Source of the DNA: Amycolatopsis sulphurea
Lineage (GTDB): Bacteria; Actinomycetota; Actinomycetes; Mycobacteriales; Pseudonocardiaceae
Length of the DNA: 64,000 nt
Direction: 5' to 3'
NCBI RefSeq assembly: GCF_002564045.1
Contig: NZ_PDJK01000002.1
Coordinates: 4,898,001-4,962,000, forward strand
A program made the position numbers and the translations under genes. This document shows, in pieces, positions 7,752-15,597 of this stretch; position 1 is the stretch's first letter, and each line of letters begins with the position of its first letter. The notes under the pieces are model-generated. The model did not search any database. It had not been told where the DNA came from and saw nothing but the letters and a program-made list of their open reading frames with translations.

Positions 7752-10169
7752 TCAGCCGCCGTTGATGAACGGCCGGACCTTCGAAGCGTCCCGGCGGGCC
7801 GGGGCACGTCCCGCGGGCTGGCTGGGTGGTGGTCCGGCGTTCAGCACGGGGATCGGCAGCTGTTGTGGTTCCGCGGTCACCGTGAAGCGTTCGCCGTGGT
7901 GGATCAGGTCCAGGGTGGGGCCGTCGAGGACCTGGTAGGTGGCGTGGGTGTGCCTGATGGAGACCTGGAAACGGGTGCCGCGGAAGGTCAGGCGGAAGGT
8001 CAGCCGCCGTAGTGCTCCGGGCAGGCGCGGGGCGAACGACAGCTGCCCGCCGTGGTCGCGCAGGCCGCCGAAACCGGCCACGGTGCCCTGCCAGGCCCCG
8101 GCCAGGGAGGCCATGTGCAGGCCGTTGCGGACGTTGTTGTGCACGTCGTGCAAGTCCGTCAGGGCGGCCTCGGCCAGGTAGTCGTAGGCCAGCTGCAGGT
8201 GCCCGACCTCGGCGGCGATCACGGCCTGGGTTCCGGCCGACAGCGACGAATCCCGGACCGTCCGGGCCTCGTAGTAGGCGAAATCGCGGGCCTTCTCCTC
8301 GGGGCTGAAGGAATCCCCGCACAGGTGCAGGGCCAGCACGAGGTCGGCCTGCTTCACCACCTGTTTGCGGTACAGATCGAAGTACGGGTAGTTCAGCAGC
8401 AGCGGGTAGAACTCCTCCTCGGTACCGGCGAAATCCCACTCGTCGTGTTGCAGGAAACCTTCCGACTGCGGGTGCACGCCGAGTTCCTGGTCGTAGGGCA
8501 GCGCCATCATGTCCGCAGCCGAGCGCCACGTGTCGAGTTCCACCGTGTCCACGCCGAACCGGGCGGCGATGTCCGGGTGCCGCCGGCAGGAGTCGGCCGC
8601 GGCGGACAGGTTCCGCCGGGCCATCAGGTTGGTGTAGATGTTGTTGTCCGCCACCGCCGAATACTCGTCCGGGCCGGTCACCCCGTCGATCCGGAAGTGG
8701 CCGTGGTGGTCGAAGTGCCCGAGTGAGGCCCACAGGCGGGCCGTCTCCAGGAGCAGCTCGGTTCCGCAGTCGCGTTCGAACTCGATGTCGCCGGTGGCGT
8801 ACATGTACCGGAGAACCGCGTCGGCGATGTCCGCGCTCACGTGGAACGCGGCGGTGCCGGCCGGCCAGTACGCCGAGCATTCCGCGCCGTTGATCGACCG
8901 CCACGGGAACGCCGCCCCGCGCAGCCCGAGCTGCGCCGCCCTCGCCCGTGCTTTGTCCATTGTGGAATGACGCCAGCGCAGGGCGTCCCGGGCGGCGTCC
9001 GGCATGGTGTAGGTCAGCACCGGCAGGACGAAGGTCTCGCTGTCCCAGAACGCGTGCCCGTCGTAGCCGGGTCCGGTCAGGCCCTTGCCGGCGATCGCCC
9101 TGGTCTCGCCGCGCGCCCCGGCCTGCAGCAGGTGGAACAACGCGAACCGGACGGCCTGCTGCAGTTCCGGGTCCCCGTCGATCTCGATGTCCGAAGTGGC
9201 CCAGAAATCGTCCAGGAACTGCCGCTGCTCGGCGATCAGGCCCTTCCAGCCGGTCTGGCGCCCGCCCGCCAGCGCGGCCTCCACCTGCGCGCGCAGGGCC
9301 GGCACGGACCGCTGCGCGGACCAGCCGTAGGCGAGGAACTTGGTGATCCGCAGCCGCCCGCCCTTGCGCACGTCCACCGCGGCGGTGAGCCGGGCCAGGT
9401 CGCCCTCGGCGTGGATGCGGGTGCGCAGCCCGTTGTCCACTTCGATCTTGTGGTCCATCGCGGCGGCCACTCGCAGCCCGGACGCGCGGGTCTCGTGCAC
9501 CAGCACCGCCTGGTAGTCCGCTGCCTGGCAGAACTGCGGTACCAGCGGCGAATCGAGGGCCGCGGCCACCCGCGGGTCCCGAGTGTCGGATTCGATCGGC
9601 TCGTTCGCCAGCAGGTCGGATTGCACCACCAGCTGCAGATCCTCGTCCAGCGGCTCGACGTCGTACCGGATCGCGGCCACCGCGCGCTGGGTGAACGACA
9701 CCAGCCGTTCGGTGGTCACCCGGACGCGGCGGCCGGTGGGGGAGGACCATTCGGTGACCCGGCGCAGTGTGCCGGAACGGAAGTCCAGCACCCGGTCGTG
9801 CGCGGTCGCCACGCCGTAGCGCATGTCCAGCGGCTCGTCCTCGACCAGCAGCCGCAGCACCTTCCCGTCGGTCACGTTGACCACGGTCTGGCCTTCTTCG
9901 GGGTAGCCGTAACCGCCTTCGGCGTAGGGCAGTTCGTGCTGTTCGTAGAACCCGTTGAGGTAGGTGCCGGGCAGCCCGCGCGGCTCACTCTCCTCCAGGG
10001 TGCCGCGCATGCCGATGTGGCCGTTCGACAGCGCGAAAGCCGATTCGGTGCGCTGCAACGCATCCACGTCGAGGCCGCGCCACCGCAGCTCCCACGGGGA
10101 GCACTCGTAGCCGAATCCCGTTTCGGTCACGCTGGTCCTTTCCACCGTCCTCTCCTCCGTCGTCGTCAC
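7752..10169 (-). CDS. glycoside hydrolase family 65 disaccharide phosphorylase
   Basis: An 805-residue GH65 enzyme (trehalose/maltose/kojibiose phosphorylase type). The N-terminal beta-sandwich carries SNGHIGMRGTLEE and LPGTYLNGFYE; the (alpha/alpha)6 catalytic domain carries the GPDEYS motif, with Glu502 as the expected general acid. GH65 phosphorylases convert a glucosyl disaccharide plus phosphate to beta-glucose-1-phosphate. The GTG at 10169 overlaps the stop of the HAD gene by four bases (GTGA), so translation is probably coupled; a GTG at 10130, preceded by GGAAAGGA, is an alternative start. The HAD neighbour would turn beta-glucose-1-phosphate into glucose-6-phosphate. Which disaccharide is used cannot be told from these motifs. 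Confidence 0.9.
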   Translation of the reverse strand: MTTTEERTVERTSVTETGFGYECSPWELRWRGLDVDALQRTESAFALSNGHIGMRGTLEESEPRGLPGTYLNGFYEQHELPYAEGGYGYPEEGQTVVNVTDGKVLRLLVEDEPLDMRYGVATAHDRVLDFRSGTLRRVTEWSSPTGRRVRVTTERLVSFTQRAVAAIRYDVEPLDEDLQLVVQSDLLANEPIESDTRDPRVAAALDSPLVPQFCQAADYQAVLVHETRASGLRVAAAMDHKIEVDNGLRTRIHAEGDLARLTAAVDVRKGGRLRITKFLAYGWSAQRSVPALRAQVEAALAGGRQTGWKGLIAEQRQFLDDFWATSDIEIDGDPELQQAVRFALFHLLQAGARGETRAIAGKGLTGPGYDGHAFWDSETFVLPVLTYTMPDAARDALRWRHSTMDKARARAAQLGLRGAAFPWRSINGAECSAYWPAGTAAFHVSADIADAVLRYMYATGDIEFERDCGTELLLETARLWASLGHFDHHGHFRIDGVTGPDEYSAVADNNIYTNLMARRNLSAAADSCRRHPDIAARFGVDTVELDTWRSAADMMALPYDQELGVHPQSEGFLQHDEWDFAGTEEEFYPLLLNYPYFDLYRKQVVKQADLVLALHLCGDSFSPEEKARDFAYYEARTVRDSSLSAGTQAVIAAEVGHLQLAYDYLAEAALTDLHDVHNNVRNGLHMASLAGAWQGTVAGFGGLRDHGGQLSFAPRLPGALRRLTFRLTFRGTRFQVSIRHTHATYQVLDGPTLDLIHHGERFTVTAEPQQLPIPVLNAGPPPSQPAGRAPARRDASKVRPFINGG

Positions 10170-10918
10170 CGGGCGGACTCCGGCACGTCGTGCCCGGTCA
10201 GGAGCTCGGCGAGATCGTCGACCACCACGTCGGCGCCGTGCGCGCGCAGTTCGGCGGCCTGGTTCGCACGGTTGACGCCCACGACATACCCGAATCCGCC
10301 CGCCTTTCCGGCCTGTACTCCGGATTGTGCGTCTTCGAACACCGCGGCCTGCGCCGGGGTGACTTCGAGTTCCTTCGCGCCGGCAAGGAACGAATCGGGG
10401 GCGGGCTTGCCGCGCAGCCCGTCGCGGCGGATCACCAGGCCGTCCACCCGCGCCTGCACGAACCGGGACAGATCCGCGGCGTCGAGTACCTTCGCGCCAT
10501 TGGCCGACGAGGTGACCACGGCGATCTTCAGTCCGGCCTGTTCGGCCGCTTCGAGGTAGCGGATCGATCCGGGGTAGGGGTTGACGCCCTCTTCGTCGAT
10601 GATCTTGAGGACCAGTTCGTTCTTGCGGTTGCCGATGCCGTTGACGGTCGGTGTGTCGACGCCGTCGTCCGGAGTGCCTTCGGGCAGTGCGATGCCGCGC
10701 GAACGCAGGAACTCGCGCACGCCGTCGGCGCGCGGGCGGCCGTCCACATAGGCCGCGTAGTCGTGGTCGGTGAACTCCTGGAAGGTCTCGCCATCGCGGG
10801 TGCGCAGAAACTCGTCGAACGTCCGCTTCCACGCTTCGCGGTGGAGCACGGCCGTCCCGGTGAGCACACCGTCCAAGTCGAACAGACAGGCGGTGATGGT
10901 GTCGGGCAGTCCGATCAT
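10166..10918 (-). CDS. HAD-family beta-phosphoglucomutase-like protein
   Basis: A 250-residue HAD hydrolase of the beta-phosphoglucomutase subgroup. Motif I is CLFDLDGVLT with the nucleophile and acid/base pair Asp14/Asp16; motif II is VVTSS, motif III Lys is in GKPAPDSFL and motif IV is VFEDAQSGVQAG. A helical cap lies between residues 20 and 90. The true ATG is at 10918; the open frame upstream merely reads through the palindromic repeat. It is the first gene of a two-gene operon with GH65, matching the known pairing in which the phosphorylase product is isomerised to glucose-6-phosphate for glycolysis. Confidence 0.88.
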   Translation of the reverse strand: MIGLPDTITACLFDLDGVLTGTAVLHREAWKRTFDEFLRTRDGETFQEFTDHDYAAYVDGRPRADGVREFLRSRGIALPEGTPDDGVDTPTVNGIGNRKNELVLKIIDEEGVNPYPGSIRYLEAAEQAGLKIAVVTSSANGAKVLDAADLSRFVQARVDGLVIRRDGLRGKPAPDSFLAGAKELEVTPAQAAVFEDAQSGVQAGKAGGFGYVVGVNRANQAAELRAHGADVVVDDLAELLTGHDVPESAR

Positions 10919-11003
10919 GCCGTGCAACCTACCGGTCCATCGGCTGGTGCGTCGGTTCCGACGCGTACGGGCGGCGCACCCGATGGATGGGTCCGCACAG
11001 GCT

Positions 11004-11050
11004 GTGAAGGGCCCCTTCACGGACTCAGAGTCCGTGAAGGGCCCCTTCAC
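11004..11050. repeat. double-palindrome repeat, copy 2
   Basis: A perfect 47-bp copy: GTGAAGGGCCCCTTCAC, spacer GGACTCAGAGTCC, GTGAAGGGCCCCTTCAC. It lies between the 3' end of the carotenoid oxygenase gene and the start of the HAD gene, both on the minus strand, so it could end the upstream transcript. Confidence 0.9.
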
Positions 11051-11078
11051 AGCTTTCGGCCGGGGCGCGCCGCCGGGC

Positions 11079-12383
11079 TCAGCTTTCGGGGAGCCAGTTG
11101 CCGTGGAATCCGGTGGGCACCCGGGCGGGCAGGTGCACGGTGGCGACCGGGGCCGCGGCGATGTCCTGGGCGTCGAGCACGACCAGGTCGCTGCGATCCG
11201 TCGCGCCGTCGTAGACGTAGGTGAGCAGCCAGCCCGCGCCGCCGGGCTTGTCCTCGGCCGGGACGAAGACCGCCTCGCCGATCGTCTGGCCGGGCGCGAA
11301 CACGTGCTCGCGCGACGTGCCGGTGTGCAGGTCGTAGCGGCGCAGCCGGTCCAGCATCTGGGCCTTGGTGGACCCCGCGACGTACCCGAAGCGGGCGTCG
11401 AGGCCGGCTTGGCGGTCGTCGATCCGCGGGAACTCGCCGGCCCGGTCGTCCAGCCGGTCCTCGGTCACGGTGCCCGAGGCGAGGTCGATGCTCCAGCGCC
11501 ACAGCTGGCCGGGCGTTTCCCGGGAGTCTCCGAACATCTGGCCGTAGCGGACCACGTGCACCACGATCCGGCCGGCGGGGGTGTCATGCGCGTTGAGCGT
11601 GTGGAAGACGTAGCACGGGGCCACCTCGAACCAGCGCACCCCGCCCGCCGGATCGTCGCGCCGCAGCACGCCGAGCCGGGCGCCGTAGCTGTCGCTCCAC
11701 CGGTAGGGCATGCCGCGGCCGACCAGCTCGTGGTCGAACACCACCGGCAGATCGAAGAACACCACGTGGTCCCGGGTGAGCGCGAAGTCGTGCATCATCG
11801 TCAGCCCCGGCACGTCGATCGGCTGGCGCACCACGAGGTTTCCGGCCGCGTCGGCGCGGTAGTAGCTCACGTGCGGGGCGGTGAGGCTGCCGTAGCCGAA
11901 GAAATGCAGCTCGCCGGTCTCCGGGCAGATCTTCGGGTGCGCGGTCATCGAATCGGCGAGTTCGCCGCCGAAATCGTAGGCGCCGACGGTTTCGAGATCG
12001 TTGGTGATCTCGTACGGCAGCGAGGATTCGACGAGGGCGAGCGTGCGGCCGGCGTGGTTGACCACATGCGTGTTGGCCGCGCTCGCGCGCAGGTTCCGGG
12101 TGCCGTCGGCCTGGTAGATCACGCGTTCCTGGTCCTCGAAGCTCTCCGTGCGGACCCAGCGGTTGCGGTACCAGGCGGCGCGGCCGCGTTCCAATCGGAC
12201 GCCGTGGATCATGCCCTCGCCGGTGAACCAGTGCGCGTTCTCCTTGCGCGGGTTCGGCCCGTTGCGTAGGTACCAGCCGGTGAGTTCCGGTGGCAGGGAG
12301 CCGGTGATCTCGAGGTCGTAGGCGGTCAGCTCGTCGTGCACCGGGGCGTAGTGGCCGGCGAGGTGGTAATCGGTGGTGGCCAT
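11079..12383 (-). CDS. carotenoid oxygenase (RPE65/CCD family)
   Basis: A 434-residue seven-bladed propeller oxygenase. The four iron-binding histidines are visible as His149 (TAHPK), His198 (MMHDFALT), His261 (VFHTLNAHD) and His427 (GFHGNWLPES), and the N-terminal signature YLRNGPNP is present. Family members cleave or hydroxylate carotenoids, apocarotenals or stilbenes using non-heme Fe(II) and O2. The ATG at 12383 lies four bases after the stop of the upstream membrane-protein gene, so the two form an operon driven from the divergent promoter shared with the PadR gene. No carotenoid biosynthesis genes are in the window, so the substrate is unknown. Confidence 0.92.
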   Translation of the reverse strand: MATTDYHLAGHYAPVHDELTAYDLEITGSLPPELTGWYLRNGPNPRKENAHWFTGEGMIHGVRLERGRAAWYRNRWVRTESFEDQERVIYQADGTRNLRASAANTHVVNHAGRTLALVESSLPYEITNDLETVGAYDFGGELADSMTAHPKICPETGELHFFGYGSLTAPHVSYYRADAAGNLVVRQPIDVPGLTMMHDFALTRDHVVFFDLPVVFDHELVGRGMPYRWSDSYGARLGVLRRDDPAGGVRWFEVAPCYVFHTLNAHDTPAGRIVVHVVRYGQMFGDSRETPGQLWRWSIDLASGTVTEDRLDDRAGEFPRIDDRQAGLDARFGYVAGSTKAQMLDRLRRYDLHTGTSREHVFAPGQTIGEAVFVPAEDKPGGAGWLLTYVYDGATDRSDLVVLDAQDIAAAPVATVHLPARVPTGFHGNWLPES

Positions 12384-12387
12384 GGGA

Positions 12388-12948
12388 TCACACTGCTTTC
12401 TGTGCGCGGGCCCGGACGGCTCGCGGGTAGCGGACGGTGAACGAGAGGGGAACGGCGAAGCCGAGCACCTTGAGCACGACCAGCGCGGCGGTCGCGTGCG
12501 GCGCGTAGTGCAGCAGCACGGCTTCGGCGAGGTCGGCGACGGTGAAGCTCGCCGCCCACACCGTGGTGAGGACCAGGTTGACCCGGCGGAACCCCGCGGT
12601 CGCGGCGATCTCCAGGGAGACCGTCGTCTTCGCGATCCCGAGGGTGAACGGGTGCCGGGCGAGGATCGAGCCCCACGTGGTCAGCGCCAGCCAGAGACCG
12701 GTGAGCGCGCCGACGTAGCCCCGCGCCGGCGAGCCCGGCTCGCTGAACGCCCAGATCGACAGGCCCGCGAAGAAGATGGTGGCGGACACCTCGATGAACA
12801 GCGTGTCCCAGCCCTTGCCGCGCCCGCGTCCGAGGGCGAGCAGCCCGCCCGCCAGCACCAGCCCGATCAGCGCGGACCACTGCCGGCCGGTCTGCGTGGA
12901 CACGATCGCGAAGACGATCCACGGGAGGAAGCTCTTCGGGTAGCTCAT
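12388..12948 (-). CDS. small integral membrane protein, operon partner of the carotenoid oxygenase
   Basis: A 186-residue protein with about five hydrophobic segments (SFLPWIVFAIVS; ALIGLVLAGGLLAL; TIFFAGLSIWAF; VGALTGLWLALTTWG; and one near the C-terminus). It also has IAKTTVSLEIAATAGFRRVN before a helix with WAASFTVADLAEA. I do not recognise a named family. The ATG is at 12948. Its close linkage to the carotenoid oxygenase and the divergent PadR regulator suggests a membrane role in the same response, perhaps handling lipophilic substrate or product (inference). Confidence 0.75.
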   Translation of the reverse strand: MSYPKSFLPWIVFAIVSTQTGRQWSALIGLVLAGGLLALGRGRGKGWDTLFIEVSATIFFAGLSIWAFSEPGSPARGYVGALTGLWLALTTWGSILARHPFTLGIAKTTVSLEIAATAGFRRVNLVLTTVWAASFTVADLAEAVLLHYAPHATAALVVLKVLGFAVPLSFTVRYPRAVRARAQKAV

Positions 12949-12975
12949 CGAGATCCCCTCGGCCACCTTCCTATC

Positions 12976-13016
12976 TTGACAGGTCGAAATTAGAACGTTC
13001 TGGATGCACATGTCAA
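12976..13016. promoter_or_regulatory. symmetric divergent promoter with central operator (PadR/membrane-protein genes)
   Basis: TTGACA at 12976-12981 faces right and its mirror TGTCAA at 13011-13016 gives a left-facing TTGACA. Exactly midway lies the perfect 10-bp palindrome AGAACGTTCT (12992-13001, centre 12996.5). For the leftward promoter a TAATTT -10 (12992-12987) sits 18 bases from its -35; the rightward -10 is weaker (CTGGAT). A dimer bound at the centre would block both directions, fitting autoregulation by the PadR protein. Confidence 0.6.
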
Positions 13017-13038
13017 GTGTGGAAGGTAGGCTGCGGGG

Positions 13039-13563
13039 ATGAGTTTGCGACACGCGGTGCTCGGGATGCTGGCCGATGCCCCCGGCAGTGGCTATGACCT
13101 GCTGAAACGCTTCGAGAGCAGGGAGAACAACGCGTGGTCGGCCACGCAGAGCCAGCTGTACGGGGAGCTGGGGAAGCTGGCGCAGACCGGGCTGATCGAG
13201 ATGACGGTGGCCGGTCCGCGTGGCCGCAAGGAATACGCGATCACCGAAGCGGGCCGCCACGAGCTGCGGGAGTGGCTGCTCGATCCGGTTCCGCCGCAGC
13301 CCGCGCGCAACGAGACGTTGCTGCGGATGTATTTCCTCGGCGAGGTCGAGCCGGCGCAGGCCCGGGAGTACGTGCGGCGGCAGGGCGCGGAAGCCGAGGA
13401 GCAGGCCGAGCGGCTCGACGCGCTCGACGAGGCGATTCCGTGGGACGACAGTGATCGCTCCTTCTACGGCAGGCTCGTGCTGGAGTGGGGCAAGCGCTAC
13501 GCGGCGATGCAACGGGAATGGGCGGACTGGGCGGAGCACCGGATCCGCGCGAACCGTGGATGA
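13039..13563 (+). CDS. PadR-family transcriptional regulator
   Basis: A 174-residue PadR protein. It starts MSLRHAVLGMLADAPGSGYDLLKRFE, the standard PadR winged-helix entry, then has SQLYGELGKLAQTGLIEMT and GRKEYAITEAGRHELREWL (wing), and ends in a C-terminal dimerisation helix domain. PadR repressors respond to phenolics, lipophilic drugs or other small aromatic ligands. It is divergent from the membrane protein and carotenoid oxygenase genes across a symmetric operator, so those genes are its likely targets. GTAGG before the ATG is a modest ribosome binding site. Confidence 0.92.
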   Translation: MSLRHAVLGMLADAPGSGYDLLKRFESRENNAWSATQSQLYGELGKLAQTGLIEMTVAGPRGRKEYAITEAGRHELREWLLDPVPPQPARNETLLRMYFLGEVEPAQAREYVRRQGAEAEEQAERLDALDEAIPWDDSDRSFYGRLVLEWGKRYAAMQREWADWAEHRIRANRG

Positions 13564-13578
13564 CGCGGGGTTCACGCT

Positions 13579-13625
13579 GTGAAGGGGCCCTTCACAGCCT
13601 TCGAGTCCGTGAAGGGCCCCTTCAC
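13579..13625. repeat. double-palindrome repeat, copy 3
   Basis: A 47-bp copy with arms GTGAAGGGGCCCTTCAC and GTGAAGGGCCCCTTCAC around the variant spacer AGCCTTCGAGTCC; the next bases repeat AGCCTTCGAG. It sits between the converging PadR and aldo/keto reductase stops, where it could serve as a bidirectional terminator. Confidence 0.88.
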
Positions 13626-13639
13626 AGCCTTCGAGCCGC

Positions 13640-14638
13640 TCATCTCGGTGAGGCGGCGTACTGATCGATCTCGGCCAGCTCCGCGGTGCTGAATTCGAGG
13701 TTGTCCAGCGCGGCTAGGTTGTCCTCGAGCTGCCGGACGCTGCTGGCGCCGAGTACCAGCGAGGTCATCCGCGGATCCCGCAGCGCCCAGGCGAGCGCGA
13801 GCTGGGCCAGGCTCTGCCCGCGGCGGCGGGCGATCTCGTGCAGCGCCCGGATCCGGCCGAGCCGCTCCTCGGTGATCGCTGCCGGGTCCAGGGATTTTCC
13901 TTGCGCGGCACGGGAATTCTCCGGCACCCCGGCCAGGTACCGGTCGGTCAGCAGGCCTTGCGCGAGCGGGGAGAAGGCGATACAGCCCGCGCCTGCCTCG
14001 GTCAGGGTGTCGAGCAGGCCGTCGGATTCGGTCCAGCGGTCGAACATCGAGTACGACGGCTGGTGGATCAGCAGCGGCGTGCCCAGCGCGCGCAGCAGCC
14101 GAGCGGCCTCGATGGTCTTTTCGGAGCTGTAGGAGGAGATGCCCACGTAGAGCGCCTTCCCGGAACGGACCGCGTGATCGAGCGCGCCGACGGTCTCCTC
14201 CAGCGGCGTTTCCGGGTCGAACCGGTGCGAGTAGAAGATGTCGACGTAGTCCAGGCCCATTCGGCCCAGCGACTGGTCGAGGCTGGCCAGCAGGTATTTC
14301 CGCGAACTCCATTCGCCGTACGGGCCGGGCCACATGTCGTATCCGGCCTTGGTGGAGATCACCAGTTCGTCGCGGTAGGGCCGGAAATCGGTGGCGAGGT
14401 GCCTGCCGAAGTTCTCCTCCGCCGAGCCGTAGGGCGTGCCGTAGTTGTTCGCCAGATCGAAATGCGTGACGCCGAGGTCGAACGCGCGCCGGAGGATCTC
14501 CCGCTGCGTGGTCAGCGGACGGTCGTGACCGAAGTTGTGCCACAGCCCCAGTGAGAGCGCGGGCAGCTTCAGTCCGCTGCGCCCGCATCGGCGGTAGATC
14601 ATGGCGTCGTATCGGGTGCTCGCCGCGAGATATGTCAC
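13640..14638 (-). CDS. aldo/keto reductase, YghZ (GprA)-like
   Basis: A 332-residue NADPH-dependent aldo/keto reductase closely matching E. coli YghZ, which reduces L-glyceraldehyde-3-phosphate and methylglyoxal. Recognisable segments are RRCGRSGLKLPALSLGLWHN, THFDLANNYGTP (catalytic Asp and Tyr), STKAGYDMWPGPYGEWSSRK, DYVDIFYSHRFDPETPLEET and the C-terminal cofactor loop LVLGASSVRQLEDN. I chose the upstream ATG at 14638 because YghZ proteins also begin with a short leader before RYCGKSG; an ATG at 14602 is the alternative. It stands alone on the minus strand, divergent from the MoxR gene. Confidence 0.9.
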   Translation of the reverse strand: MTYLAASTRYDAMIYRRCGRSGLKLPALSLGLWHNFGHDRPLTTQREILRRAFDLGVTHFDLANNYGTPYGSAEENFGRHLATDFRPYRDELVISTKAGYDMWPGPYGEWSSRKYLLASLDQSLGRMGLDYVDIFYSHRFDPETPLEETVGALDHAVRSGKALYVGISSYSSEKTIEAARLLRALGTPLLIHQPSYSMFDRWTESDGLLDTLTEAGAGCIAFSPLAQGLLTDRYLAGVPENSRAAQGKSLDPAAITEERLGRIRALHEIARRRGQSLAQLALAWALRDPRMTSLVLGASSVRQLEDNLAALDNLEFSTAELAEIDQYAASPR

Positions 14639-14654
14639 GGGCCCGATGCTATCC

Positions 14655-14682
14655 GTGACGGCGTTCTACCGGCCAGTACAGT
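14655..14682 (+). promoter_or_regulatory. candidate promoter for moxR-vwa operon
   Basis: GTGACG (14655-14660), a 16-base gap and TACAGT (14677-14682) lie 33 bp upstream of the MoxR GTG start, in the short divergent space behind the aldo/keto reductase start. Spacing is slightly short, so the call is tentative. Confidence 0.3.
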
Positions 14683-14715
14683 CGGGGTCACGCCGTATGC
14701 CGTGGGAGGTCGCAG

Positions 14716-15597
14716 GTGGGTACCGGGTTCTTCGCCGATGTCGACGACGTTTCGGCGCGGCTGGCCGGCGCGGGGTATCTCGCGTCGAAAGCGGTCGCGA
14801 CCACGGTCTTCCTGGCCGACCGGCTGGGCAAGCCGTTGCTGGTCGAAGGCCCGGCCGGGGTGGGCAAGACCGAGCTGGCCAAGGCGGTCGCCCAGGTCAG
14901 CGGCTCGCGGCTGGTGCGGTTGCAGTGTTACGAGGGGATCGACGAGGCCCGCGCGCTGTACGAGTGGAACCACGCCAAGCAGCTGCTGCGGATCACCGCC
15001 GGCCGCGACGAGAGCTGGGAAGACGCGCGCACGGACATCTTCGGCGAGGAGTTCCTGCTCCGCCGCCCGCTGCTGACCGCCATCTCCGGCACGGAGCCGA
15101 CCGTGCTGCTGGTCGACGAGACGGACAAAGCCGACGTGGAGGTGGAGGGCCTGCTGCTGGAGGTGCTCGGCGATTTCCAGGTCACCGTGCCGGAGCTGGG
15201 CACGATCACCGCGACGCGGACCCCGTTCGTGGTGCTCACCTCCAACGCCACCCGCGAGCTGTCCGAGGCGTTGCGGCGGCGATGCCTGTTCCTGCACATC
15301 GATTTCCCGGACGAGGAGACCGAACGGGCGATCGTGCGGCTGAAGGTGCCCGGGATCGAGGACGCGCTGGCCGATTCGGTGGTCCGGGTGGTGGCCGCGC
15401 TGCGGGCGATGGATCTGCGGAAGCTGCCGTCCGTGGCGGAAACCGTGGACTGGGCGCGCACTCTGCTCGAACTCGGCGCGGGTTCGCTGGGCGAGCAGGT
15501 CGTGCGCGAAAGCCTCGGCGTGTTGCTCAAGCACCAGGAAGACCTCGCGAAAGCCGGTGCCGGCCTCGATCTCGACCGGGTGCTGGACGCGTCGTGA
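14716..15597 (+). CDS. MoxR-family AAA+ ATPase
   Basis: A 293-residue MoxR/CoxD-like ATPase. Walker A is EGPAGVGKTE with Lys51, Walker B is VLLVDETDKAD, and sensor 1 is VVLTSNATRELSEALRRRCL (with arginine finger residues). MoxR ATPases act as chaperones for metal-centre or complex assembly with a VWA-domain partner. That partner follows directly, its GTG overlapping this stop by four bases. The GTG at 14716 has GGGAGG upstream. As the pair is not next to molybdenum hydroxylase genes, its client is unknown. Confidence 0.92.
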   Translation: MGTGFFADVDDVSARLAGAGYLASKAVATTVFLADRLGKPLLVEGPAGVGKTELAKAVAQVSGSRLVRLQCYEGIDEARALYEWNHAKQLLRITAGRDESWEDARTDIFGEEFLLRRPLLTAISGTEPTVLLVDETDKADVEVEGLLLEVLGDFQVTVPELGTITATRTPFVVLTSNATRELSEALRRRCLFLHIDFPDEETERAIVRLKVPGIEDALADSVVRVVAALRAMDLRKLPSVAETVDWARTLLELGAGSLGEQVVRESLGVLLKHQEDLAKAGAGLDLDRVLDAS

